Source: Caenispirillum bisanense | GTDB taxonomy: Bacteria; Pseudomonadota; Alphaproteobacteria; Rhodospirillales; Rhodospirillaceae | Direction: 5' to 3' | Length of the DNA: 64,000 nucleotides | Assembly: GCF_900230255.1 (NCBI RefSeq) | Contig: NZ_OCNJ01000011.1 | Coordinates: 1 to 64,000, forward strand | Shown: positions 42,257-50,350 of the stretch, one piece after another | Layout: each line of letters opens with the position of its first letter | How positions within the stretch are numbered: position 1 is the stretch's first letter | Program-made: the position numbers and the translations under genes | The notes under the pieces: generated by a model | What the model saw: only the letters and a program-made list of their open reading frames with translations | Databases searched by the model: none | Told to the model about the DNA's origin: nothing

Positions 42257-43743
42257 CCGCTCCGCCCGCCCCCCGCCGCCGCCGCACCGCCGGCTTCTCG
42301 CTGCTCGAGACGGCCATCGTCATGGTGGTCATCGGCCTGATCCTGGCCGGGGCGTCGCAGTGGGGCGGCAGCGTCATCCGCGGCGACCGCGACCGCGACA
42401 CCCAGGCGCGGCTCGACCGCATCGAACAGGCGCTGATCGACCACGTCATCGTCCACGGTGCCCTGCCCTGCCCGACCCAGGTCTACTCCACCGGCGGCCC
42501 GCCGACCGGCCTGTCGTCGGGGCCGCAATCCAACAACCGCTGCATCGGCGAGCAGGTGCGCGGCGTGGTGCCGTGGCGGCCGCTCGGCCTCGCCATGGAC
42601 GACGCGCTGGACGGCTACGGCCGCTTCATCACCTACCGCGTCTACGACAACGAAACCGCCGCGCTGGACGTGAAGGAAAGCCTGGTCAAGGACGGCGCGC
42701 TCAACATGCGCTACTGCGACAGCTCGGTCGCGGCCAATACCGATACTTCCGTCAATGCCGACAGTTGCCCCGAGGGCGCCGGCGTCTCCACCGAGGAGTT
42801 CCTGCGCAACAAGGGCATCTCGCTGCGCGTCTCCGCCACCGGCGCCTTCGTCGCCGACCGCACGGCCGGCACGGGCGCGGCCTATGTGCTGATCAGCCAC
42901 GGTGCCGACGGCGCGCTCGCCTACGACAGCCAGGGCCAGCAGGTGCCGGCCGACGGCAATGCGACGACCGAGGAAGCCGCCAACGCGCCCACGGTCGCCT
43001 GGGTGCCGCACAACGCCCTGATGGCGCCGCCGCGCGGCAATTTCGACGACATCGTCCGCTGGCGCACCATCCTGCAACTGGCGGAAGCCGCCGGCATGGG
43101 GCCGGGCACGCCGCCACCGCCGGACGCCGCAGCCCCGACGCCGACGCCCACGGAACAGCCCGTGCTGGCGCAGCAGGCCATCGCCGTGCCCATCACCCGC
43201 AACTCCCTGCTGCCCTACCTGCCGACGCTGCCCAACAGCCTGAACAACTACAACAGCGGCGTGAACGCCGTGTCGTTCCAGGGCGGCACCATCGACACGC
43301 TGGGCGGCAACGTCGGCATCGACAACCGCGGCATCGGCGTGTGGTGGGAATCGCACTACGGCGGCAACCCGGCGGAAATCGGCGGCAACGAGACGCTCGG
43401 CATTTCCTTCGACGACCACTTCACGCGGGCGCGCATCGTGATGTCGCTGTTCAACGGCCAGGACCGCTACGTCGTCAGCTTCTTCACCGGCTCGAACCTG
43501 GTCGGCCGCGTGCGCCTGTCGCCGCACTCCGGCAGCCGCGGCGGCCAGGGCTCCTACTTCGTCGGCGTCAATGTCGGCGACCTGCCCTTCGACCGCATCG
43601 AGTTCCGGGCGGAAAACACCAACACCAGTTCCTTCGTCCACCGGCTGGACGTCTGCCCGGCCGTCGGCGACCTCTGCGACCAGACGCCGACCGGCCTGTC
43701 GTCGGCCAACAACAACGCCGGCGTCCTGACGCCGCTGCCGTGA
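42253..43743 (+). CDS. Prepilin-like protein C with C-terminal beta domain
   Basis: 496 residues; its ATG overlaps the stop of protein B by 4 bp. The leader ends RTAG followed by FSLLETAIVMVVIGLILAG with Glu at +5. The prepilin module repeats GALPCPTQ, GVVPWRPLGLAMDDALDGYG (in parts), FITYRVYD, AAYVLISHGADG and FDDIVRWRTILQLAE. After a Pro/Thr-rich linker (~residues 295-315) a ~180-residue beta-rich domain follows, with GVWWESHYGG, ETLGISFDDHF and RIEFRAENT, which matches the pattern of the last domain of protein B. It is a likely minor pilin with a binding domain. It ends 25 bp from the convergent minus-strand operon. Confidence 0.85.
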   Translation: MTAPPAPRRRRTAGFSLLETAIVMVVIGLILAGASQWGGSVIRGDRDRDTQARLDRIEQALIDHVIVHGALPCPTQVYSTGGPPTGLSSGPQSNNRCIGEQVRGVVPWRPLGLAMDDALDGYGRFITYRVYDNETAALDVKESLVKDGALNMRYCDSSVAANTDTSVNADSCPEGAGVSTEEFLRNKGISLRVSATGAFVADRTAGTGAAYVLISHGADGALAYDSQGQQVPADGNATTEEAANAPTVAWVPHNALMAPPRGNFDDIVRWRTILQLAEAAGMGPGTPPPPDAAAPTPTPTEQPVLAQQAIAVPITRNSLLPYLPTLPNSLNNYNSGVNAVSFQGGTIDTLGGNVGIDNRGIGVWWESHYGGNPAEIGGNETLGISFDDHFTRARIVMSLFNGQDRYVVSFFTGSNLVGRVRLSPHSGSRGGQGSYFVGVNVGDLPFDRIEFRAENTNTSSFVHRLDVCPAVGDLCDQTPTGLSSANNNAGVLTPLP

Positions 43744-43770
43744 GGCAGGACCGGCGGCCCCGCCGGCCTC
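43742..43770. terminator. Hairpin between the convergent pilus operons
   Basis: An inner stem CCGGCG/CGCCGG (43751-43756, 43761-43766) extended by GAGG/CCTC (43742-43745, 43767-43770). It overlaps the stop codons of both convergent genes. No T-run, so it is a tentative bidirectional terminator. Confidence 0.45.
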
Positions 43771-44278
43771 AGAACGGCCGCCCTTCCACCACCTGCCCGG
43801 TGGAGGGCACGAAGGTCTGGTTGGGTTCCAGCTGCACGAGGCGGGTGTTCTCGCCCCAGGCGACGGCCAGCACGACGCGGCGGGCGTCCACCTCGGCGAT
43901 GCTGTAGAGCAGGCCGCTGTCGCCCGGCCGCAGGGCGCGGCCGTTGAGCCACACCGTCCAGTCCCCCGGCGCGCTCCACAGGATGCCCGACAGGTAGAGC
44001 GGCGTGCGCAGGAACGGCCGCAAGGGCGCCGCCGGCTCGCCGACGCTGCGGTCGAGGCCGCCTTCGCGCATGGCCGCCTCGATGGCCACCCGCTCCTTCA
44101 GGCTGAACATCAGCGTCACCGGCAGCGACGCCGGGTCGACCGGCGGCTCGGTGGCCGGCGTGGCGGCGGGTTCGGCCGGGGCCGGGGCCGCGTCCTGGGC
44201 GACGGCGGGACCGGCGGCCACCAGAAGGGCGGCGGCCGCGAGGGCCAGGACGGCGGCGGCGACGCGGCGCGGCATCAT
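43769..44278 (-). CDS. MshK/PilP-like periplasmic pilus assembly protein
   Basis: 169 residues. The signal peptide (VAAAVLALAAAALLVAAGPAVAQ) and a Pro/Ala linker precede a small beta domain: LYLSGILWSAPGDWTVWLNG, then RALRPGD and VVLAVAWGENTRLVQLEP. This SGI.WS...W.VWLNG pattern is that of MshK and related GspC/PilP-like homology-region proteins, which couple the inner-membrane complex to the secretin. It is the last gene of the minus-strand operon and overlaps the preceding gene by 4 bp. Confidence 0.75.
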   Translation of the reverse strand: MMPRRVAAAVLALAAAALLVAAGPAVAQDAAPAPAEPAATPATEPPVDPASLPVTLMFSLKERVAIEAAMREGGLDRSVGEPAAPLRPFLRTPLYLSGILWSAPGDWTVWLNGRALRPGDSGLLYSIAEVDARRVVLAVAWGENTRLVQLEPNQTFVPSTGQVVEGRPF

Positions 44279-44922
44279 CCCTGCCCTCCGGCGGCGGAGG
44301 GCGCGGCGCTGCGCCACTGGAACAGCAGGCGGGCGCCCACCAGCGGCTCCGGGATGCCGTTGGACAGGCGGGTGAGGCCCTCGGGCGTCAGCGCCCGGCG
44401 CTCCAGCCGCGCGTCCTGGAACACCAGGAAGCCGGGTACCACGCCGGCGACGTCGCGGGCGAACTGCAGCATGTCGGCATCGAGCACGCCGGTCGCCAGC
44501 ACCTCCACCGGCTCGCGCAGCACGTCGTAGGGCTGGCCGCCGACGGTCACCGGCCCCTGGCGCACCTGCGGCTGGAAGCTGATGCTGCCCTCCAGCCGGT
44601 TGCCGAGCAGCAGGGTCTTCACCGAATCCTGCGCCGCCAGGCGGTTGCGCTCGGCGAACATGCCGCGGGCCAGCGCCGCCTCGTAGGCGGTGGTGTTGTC
44701 GGCGACGTACTGGATGTCGTCGCGCAGGGTGCGGATCTCGGCGTCGACGCTGCGGATCTCGGCGTTGAGGCGGTCCGCCCGCAGGCGCCATTCGTCGAGC
44801 AGCATCTCGCCGCCGACGATGAGCGCTCCGCCGAACAGCAGCACGACGCCGCCGATGAGGATGGACAGGCGCGTCGCCCGCTTCAGGCGCTTGAAGGCGA
44901 GGAGGGTCTTGTTGGTGCTCAT
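44275..44922 (-). CDS. MshJ/PilO-like inner-membrane alignment protein
   Basis: 215 residues. A basic N-terminus (FKRLKRATR), one membrane helix (LSILIGGVVLLFGGALIVGG) and a coiled coil (LRADRLNAEIRSVDAEIRTL) lead to a small alpha/beta domain (LEGSISFQPQ, VEVLATGVLDADMLQFARDV). This is the PilO/GspM/MshJ build, which forms a heterodimer with the PilN/MshI protein. The start overlaps the previous stop by 4 bp, as does its own end with the next start. Confidence 0.75.
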   Translation of the reverse strand: MSTNKTLLAFKRLKRATRLSILIGGVVLLFGGALIVGGEMLLDEWRLRADRLNAEIRSVDAEIRTLRDDIQYVADNTTAYEAALARGMFAERNRLAAQDSVKTLLLGNRLEGSISFQPQVRQGPVTVGGQPYDVLREPVEVLATGVLDADMLQFARDVAGVVPGFLVFQDARLERRALTPEGLTRLSNGIPEPLVGARLLFQWRSAAPSAAGGQG

Positions 44923-46625
44923 GGCGCCGCTCCCCGGCTGATCTCGATGCGCATGGTATAGGGGCCGGTCTCGCCGCCCTGCCCCGGTGCGCCCGCGGCC
45001 GGCGCGGGCGGCGGCGGGGCGCCGCCGGGTGCCGCAGGGTCTTCGGCCGGGCGCTCCAGGCGCACGGTGGTGGTCATGGTCTGGTCGGGCAGGATGTTCA
45101 CCGGCGGGCGGATGAGCATGACCTTGGCATCGGGCAGCGCCGCCGTCAGGTCCTCCATCAGCCGTTCCGACAGCACCAGCGCCGCCTTGGCGTCGGTGAC
45201 GTCGGCCAGCTCCAGCTCCATCCCGGCCCACAGGCCGCCGCGCGGCGGGTTGCTGCGCACGCCAGGCTGCGGCGCGGCGGCCGGCGGCACCGGCTGGCCG
45301 GGCTCGGGCAGCAGCAGGGCGCCGTTGCGCAGCTCCAGCACGGTGGCGTGGGCGCGGTTCTTCAGGCCCTGGTCGATGGCGCGCAGAAATGGCGGCAGGT
45401 CCGCCTCGCCGCGCCGCAATTGCGCCGCCAGCGCCATGGTCTCGCGCATGACGGCGGGGTTGTAGGGCAGCGCGGCGTGCTCGGCGCGGGTGGTTTCCAG
45501 CCGGCCGCGGGCGCGTTCGAGGCTCGCCGTGGCGCGCTCGATCTCCTGGTGGGTCTGCCACAGGGCCTCGCCGGTCAGCCACATGCCGGTCAGCACGCCG
45601 GCCGTCGCCAGCACCGCGCCCAGCGGCGCCAGGGGCTCCAGCTGGCGGGCGAGGTCCTGCCGCGGGTTGGCGGAGCGGCGGGCGAGCTTCAGCGCCGGCC
45701 GCGGCGCCCGGCCGAACCAGGCGGCGTGCAGCACGTCGCCGAAGGGCTGCTCCGGCTTGCCGACGCTGCCGAGGCCGAGGCGCTGGCCGACCTCGTGCGG
45801 CGTGGTGGCGAGCATGGACTGCGCCTCCCACGGCACCTGCCGCAGTTCCTCGGCCAGTTCCGGGTCGACGATGAAGGCGAGGTCGAGGGCGTCGCCCTCG
45901 CGGTAGCCCATGCGCTTGACGTAGGTGAGCGTCTGGCGGAAGTCGCGCGCCATGGCGGCGGCGGCCTCGCGGGCGTCCATGTCGTCGGGCGGCGCCGGCG
46001 TCAGGCGGGTCAGCATCATGCGACCCTGCTTGGCGACGATCTGGCGCAGGCCGCCCGAGATGTTCATGGTGGTCATGATGCGCCAGCGCACGCCGCCCTG
46101 CGCCTTGGCCTCGCCGGCGAACAGGGCGTTCATCAGCGCCAGGCTTTCCAGCGGCAGCAGGTGGAAGCCGTCCTGCGGGTTGGGCAGGCCCTGGTACCAC
46201 GTCATCCAGGCGTCCAGGCGCGGCGTGCCGGGCAGGCCGCAGAACAGGTAGAACAGCTTGGCGCCGCGCGGATCCTGGCCCTGCGGCAGCGCCCCCTGCC
46301 ACATGTCGGCCGGCACCGCCGAGGCGGCATGGCGGCGCATCACCTTGGCCTGGTCGAACCGCCCGACCTTGGGCACCGCCTCCTCGCGGTAGATCTGCTC
46401 GAAGGTGTCGGCCAGGAAGGCGACCGGCGTCTTGCGGTCGCGGTCGAGCACCGCCTTGACCTCGGCGATGCCCTCCTCGGGGTCGGCGGCGACGATCCAG
46501 GCGTTCTCCACGCGCGAGCCGCCCACCAGCGTCAGCACCGCGCATTCCTCGCCCACCGTCAGCACGTAGCGGCGGCGGCGCCCGAGGCGCAGGGTGAGCA
46601 GGGAGGAGAGGTCGAAGGACGCCAT
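44919..46625 (-). CDS. MshI/PilN-like (GspL-type) inner-membrane protein
   Basis: 568 residues from ATG 46625. The N-terminal ~300 residues are cytoplasmic and resemble the actin-like PilM/GspL/MshI part (YVLTVGEECAVLTLVGGSR; KVMRRHAASAVPADMWQG). A membrane helix near 345-365 (LGAVLATAGVLTGMWLTGEALW) is followed by a coiled coil (ERATASLERARGRLETTRAEH) and a PilN-like periplasmic domain with a Pro-rich inset. Thus PilM and PilN functions seem joined in one chain, as in GspL. It starts 11 bp after mshG. Confidence 0.75.
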   Translation of the reverse strand: MASFDLSSLLTLRLGRRRRYVLTVGEECAVLTLVGGSRVENAWIVAADPEEGIAEVKAVLDRDRKTPVAFLADTFEQIYREEAVPKVGRFDQAKVMRRHAASAVPADMWQGALPQGQDPRGAKLFYLFCGLPGTPRLDAWMTWYQGLPNPQDGFHLLPLESLALMNALFAGEAKAQGGVRWRIMTTMNISGGLRQIVAKQGRMMLTRLTPAPPDDMDAREAAAAMARDFRQTLTYVKRMGYREGDALDLAFIVDPELAEELRQVPWEAQSMLATTPHEVGQRLGLGSVGKPEQPFGDVLHAAWFGRAPRPALKLARRSANPRQDLARQLEPLAPLGAVLATAGVLTGMWLTGEALWQTHQEIERATASLERARGRLETTRAEHAALPYNPAVMRETMALAAQLRRGEADLPPFLRAIDQGLKNRAHATVLELRNGALLLPEPGQPVPPAAAPQPGVRSNPPRGGLWAGMELELADVTDAKAALVLSERLMEDLTAALPDAKVMLIRPPVNILPDQTMTTTVRLERPAEDPAAPGGAPPPPAPAAGAPGQGGETGPYTMRIEISRGAAP

Positions 46626-46636
46626 CTTGCCGGACC

Positions 46637-47845
46637 TCACACGCCGATCTTGTCGAAACTGTCGTAGATGGGGCCGAGCACGCCGGCGACGATCCACGCC
46701 ATCATCAGGCCCGCCACCACCGTCAGGGCGGGTTCCGCCATGGCGATGAGCTTGTCGACGGTGTCGTCGACGTCGCGGTCGTAGAAGTCGGTGACGTTTT
46801 CCAGCGTGCCCGACAGATTGCCGCTCTCCTCGCCGATGCGCACCATGCGGGTCACCAGGCTCGGGAACTGGCCGGACTGCTTGAGCGCCGCCGACAGGGC
46901 CTCGCCGGTCTGCACCCGCTCGCGCACCACCGACATGGCTTCCGTCAGGCAGCGGTTGACCACCACGCGCTGCGCCGTTTCCAGGCACTGCAGGATGGGC
47001 ACGCCGGAATTGAACATGACGGCGAAGAAGTGGGCGAAGCGCGACAGCGAGATCTTGCGGATGGTGGGACCGAGGGTCGGCACCACCAGCATCACCTGGT
47101 CGACCTTGTAGGCGAAGCCGTAGGACACCTTCATGCCGACGCGGATGCCGACGAACAGCACGATCGGCAGTCCGATCATCACGTACCAGCGATCCTGCAC
47201 GAAGTCCGACGTGGCGATGAGCGACTGGGTGAGCATGGCCAGCTCGTTGCCCTGGCTCTTGAGGAAGCCCACCACCTGCGGCACCACGTAGCCCATCATG
47301 AAGGCGAACAGGAAGGTGATCATGGCCAGGATGAAGGCCGGATAGCGGATCGCCTTCTTCACCTTGGCGTTGACCGCGTCGGTCCACTTCAGGTGCTTGA
47401 CCAGCTGGCTGAAGCTTTCGGTGATGTTGCCGCTTTCCTCGCCGGCCGCCAGCAGGGCGGTGAACACCGGGCCGAACACCTTGGGGTGCTTGCCGAAGGC
47501 CTCCGACAAGGGCGCGCCGTCGGACACGTCGCGGTAGATCTCGGCGATGATGTTGCGCAGGCGCGGCTGGTCGGTGGACTCGCGCAGGTCGGCCAGGGCG
47601 TCGATGAGCGGCACGCCGGCGGCCGACAGCTGCTCCAGGTGCAGGCAGGTCTGGATCAGGTCGCGCGTCTTCACCCGGCCCGACAGGGCGAGCGCCCACT
47701 TGCGCTCGGTGACCGTAGTGGCGTCCACCAGTTCCAGGCCCAGCTCGTGCAGTTGCTGGAACAGCTCGGTCTCGTTGACCGAGTTGATCTGCCCGCGGAC
47801 GGAGCGGCCCTTCTCGTTGATGGCGCGGTAGGCGTACAGCGGCAT
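46637..47845 (-). CDS. mshG: Pilus inner-membrane platform protein (MshG/PilC)
   Basis: 402 residues of the T2SS-F family: an N-terminal MPLYAYRAINEKGRSVRGQI, two GspF domains each with the helix pattern ETERLI..FS/FAHFFAVMFNSGVPILQCLE, and three membrane segments (~ILAMITFLFAFMMGYVVPQV; WYVMIGLPIVLFVGIRVGM; the C-terminal VVAGLMMAWIVAGVLGPIYDSF). It is the platform on which the assembly ATPase turns. It starts four bases after the mshE stop. Confidence 0.92.
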   Translation of the reverse strand: MPLYAYRAINEKGRSVRGQINSVNETELFQQLHELGLELVDATTVTERKWALALSGRVKTRDLIQTCLHLEQLSAAGVPLIDALADLRESTDQPRLRNIIAEIYRDVSDGAPLSEAFGKHPKVFGPVFTALLAAGEESGNITESFSQLVKHLKWTDAVNAKVKKAIRYPAFILAMITFLFAFMMGYVVPQVVGFLKSQGNELAMLTQSLIATSDFVQDRWYVMIGLPIVLFVGIRVGMKVSYGFAYKVDQVMLVVPTLGPTIRKISLSRFAHFFAVMFNSGVPILQCLETAQRVVVNRCLTEAMSVVRERVQTGEALSAALKQSGQFPSLVTRMVRIGEESGNLSGTLENVTDFYDRDVDDTVDKLIAMAEPALTVVAGLMMAWIVAGVLGPIYDSFDKIGV

Positions 47846-47849
47846 GGCG

Positions 47850-50306
47850 CTACAACCTGTCGGTGATGTTCACCGCTTTCATGAGGCCTTCGATGCTCAT
47901 CACCCCGGCGAGCACCTTGCCGATGCCGTCGTCGACCATGGGGACGAAGCCGTAGTCCCGCGCCCGCTCGCGGATGCGCGACAGGGGGGCGTCGGCGATG
48001 ATCATCTCGTCGATGGTGTCGTTGAACGGCAGGATCTCCGACACGGCGATGCGGCCCTTGTAGCCGGTGCCGCGGCACTTCTCGCAGCCCTTGGGCTGGT
48101 GGATCACCGGCGGCCGGGCCGGGTCGACGCCGAGGATGCGGCATTCCCGCTCGGTCGCCGGCGCCGGCTGCTTGCAGGCGTCGCACAGCTTGCGGCCCAG
48201 GCGCTGGGCGACGACGCCGATGACGTTGCCCGACATCAGGCTCGGCCGCATGCCCAGATCCTGCAGGCGGGGGATGGCGCCGGCGGCGTCGTTGGTGTGC
48301 AGGGTGGTGTAGACCTGGTGGCCGGTCATGGCGGCGCGCAGGGCCATGCTGGCGGTATCGGCGTCGCGCACCTCGCCGACCAGGATGACGTCCGGGTCCT
48401 GGCGCATGAGCGAGCGGATGCCGTCGGCGAAGGTCATCTGGCTGCCTTCGCGGATCTGGCTCTGGCGGATCAGGCTCAGCTCGAACTCGACCGGGTCTTC
48501 CAGGGTCATGATGTTGAGATCGAGCGAGTTGATGTAGTTCATGATGGCGTAGAGCGTCGTCGTCTTGCCCGAGCCGGTCGGGCCGGTGACGATGATGATG
48601 CCTTCCGGCCGCCGCACCATCTTGGTGAGCATGTCGAAGTTGTGCTCGGAATAGCCGAGTTCGGTCAGCTTCACCTGGGCGCTGGACTTGTCGAGGATGC
48701 GCAGCACCAGGTTTTCGCCGTGCACCGTCGGCAGCGAGCTGACGCGGAAGTCGATGCGCTTGTTGGCCATGGCGAGCGAGAAGCGGCCGTCCTGCGGGTT
48801 CAGGCGGTCGGCGATGTTCATGCCCGACATGATCTTCATGCGGTGGCTGAAGGCGCCCCAGTGCTGCTTATGGATGGTGCGGATCTGCATCATCATGCCG
48901 TCGATGCGATAGCGCACGCGCAGGAAGTTGCCTTCCGGCTCGAAGTGGATGTCCGACGCCTTGCTCTTCACCGCGTCGAGCAGGATGGCGTTGACGAGGC
49001 GCACCACCGGGTGGGTGTAGCCGCCGGTGGTGTCGTCCAGCGCCGAGGCGTCCACGTCGCCGTCGCGCAGCTTCTCCAGCTCGCGCAGCACGCCGTCGAT
49101 GGACAGCTCGTGACCGTAGTACTGGTCGATGGCCTGCTGGATTTCCGTGTCGGAACACACCAGCGGCTGGATCTCGGCGTCGGCCGGCAGGTGGCGCTTG
49201 ATCTGGTCGAGCGCCATGACGTCGTAGATGTCGGCCATGGCCATGCGGACGGCCTTGTCCTGCATGGTCACCGGGAAGACGCGGTAGCGGTTGGCGACTT
49301 CCTTGGGGATGAGCTTCAGAAGCTCGGGGTCCACCATGGTGCCGGCCGGGTCGAAGCGCTCGAAGCCCGAGTCCTCGGCCAGCACGGCGGCGAGCGCCTG
49401 TTCCGTGATGAAGCCGAGGTCGACCAGCAGCTCGCCCATCATCTTGGGGCTGCGCTTCTTCTCCTGCAGGGCGACCTGCAGCTGGTCCTTGGAGATGAGG
49501 CCGCGCTCCACCAGCTTGTCGCCGAGGCGCACGGGCGGCCGGCCCGTCGGCCCGTCGGCAGCCGGCGGTGCGGCCGGCGGGCGCGGAAGAGGTTCGGGCG
49601 GAGGCGGAGGCGGAGGCGGCGGAGCGGCCACGACCGGGGGCACCGGCGCGGTGGGCGGCGGCGGAGGCACGGGCGCGGCGGCCTGGACCGGCGGCGGAGG
49701 CGGCGGTGCGACGGGCGGCACCGCCGCGAGCGGCGGCAGACCACCGGCGGGACGGCCGGCGGCCGGCGGCGTGGCCCTGGGAGCGGCGGCGGCGGGCGCG
49801 GCGGGCAGATCGGGCAGCGGCGGCAGGCCGCGCGGCGGGGCCGAGGCGGGCTTGGCGGCAGTCGGAGCCGCGGGTGCCGGCGGCAGGGCTTCCAGCGGCG
49901 GCAGCGCGCCGGCGGGCTTTGCCGGCGACGGCGGCGGCGCGGCGGGCGGCGGCGCCTCGGGCTCCGGCAGGCGAGCCTGGGCCGGAAGGGCCGGCGGCGA
50001 CGGAACGGGCTTCGATTCCTCCGGCGCCCCGAGGTCGAGCGCCACCGCGGCCGGCTTCGGCGGCGGGGCCGGAGCGACGGGCGGAGCGGCGGCGGCGATC
50101 TCCTGCGGCGTGCCGAGGTCGAGCGCCGGGGTCCGCGGCGGCGCCGGCACCTCGGCGGGCGGCGGCGGGGCCGCTTCCCCCGCCCCCGGCGCGTCACCGA
50201 GTGCGAGCCGCACCGGGCGCGCCGGCGCCGGCACCGCCGGCCCGGTCTCCGCCGCAGTGGTCAGCGTCTCGCCCTGCCCCGGGGTCTCACCGAGCGTGAG
50301 CCGCAT
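47850..50306 (-). CDS. mshE: Pilus extension ATPase, c-di-GMP-binding MshE type
   Basis: 818 residues, much longer than typical MshE (~570). The first ~255 residues are Pro/Ala-rich low complexity with four short repeats of the form L.LG..P..E. Residues ~257-400 are an MshEN domain: RLGDKLVERGLISKDQLQVA and the following MGELLVDLGFITEQALAAVL fit the RLGxxLxxxGxIxxxxL c-di-GMP motif. The ATPase core has GPTGSGKTTTLYAIM, TLEDPVEFEL, VILVGEVRDADTA and TLHTNDAAGA, and four Cys (CDACKQ...CEKCRG) bind zinc. It powers pilus extension, probably controlled by c-di-GMP. Confidence 0.93.
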   Translation of the reverse strand: MRLTLGETPGQGETLTTAAETGPAVPAPARPVRLALGDAPGAGEAAPPPPAEVPAPPRTPALDLGTPQEIAAAAPPVAPAPPPKPAAVALDLGAPEESKPVPSPPALPAQARLPEPEAPPPAAPPPSPAKPAGALPPLEALPPAPAAPTAAKPASAPPRGLPPLPDLPAAPAAAAPRATPPAAGRPAGGLPPLAAVPPVAPPPPPPVQAAAPVPPPPPTAPVPPVVAAPPPPPPPPPEPLPRPPAAPPAADGPTGRPPVRLGDKLVERGLISKDQLQVALQEKKRSPKMMGELLVDLGFITEQALAAVLAEDSGFERFDPAGTMVDPELLKLIPKEVANRYRVFPVTMQDKAVRMAMADIYDVMALDQIKRHLPADAEIQPLVCSDTEIQQAIDQYYGHELSIDGVLRELEKLRDGDVDASALDDTTGGYTHPVVRLVNAILLDAVKSKASDIHFEPEGNFLRVRYRIDGMMMQIRTIHKQHWGAFSHRMKIMSGMNIADRLNPQDGRFSLAMANKRIDFRVSSLPTVHGENLVLRILDKSSAQVKLTELGYSEHNFDMLTKMVRRPEGIIIVTGPTGSGKTTTLYAIMNYINSLDLNIMTLEDPVEFELSLIRQSQIREGSQMTFADGIRSLMRQDPDVILVGEVRDADTASMALRAAMTGHQVYTTLHTNDAAGAIPRLQDLGMRPSLMSGNVIGVVAQRLGRKLCDACKQPAPATERECRILGVDPARPPVIHQPKGCEKCRGTGYKGRIAVSEILPFNDTIDEMIIADAPLSRIRERARDYGFVPMVDDGIGKVLAGVMSIEGLMKAVNITDRL

Positions 50307-50350
50307 GATCCCTCACCGTTTCCCTTGCACTGTCCCGTCCGTCCGGCCGA

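Noticed and set aside
49540-50306. Long Pro/Ala stretch in the pilus ATPase as possible frameshifted or non-coding DNA
   Set aside because: The frame stays open from a good start with consistent third-position G/C and no stop; it is coding low-complexity sequence.
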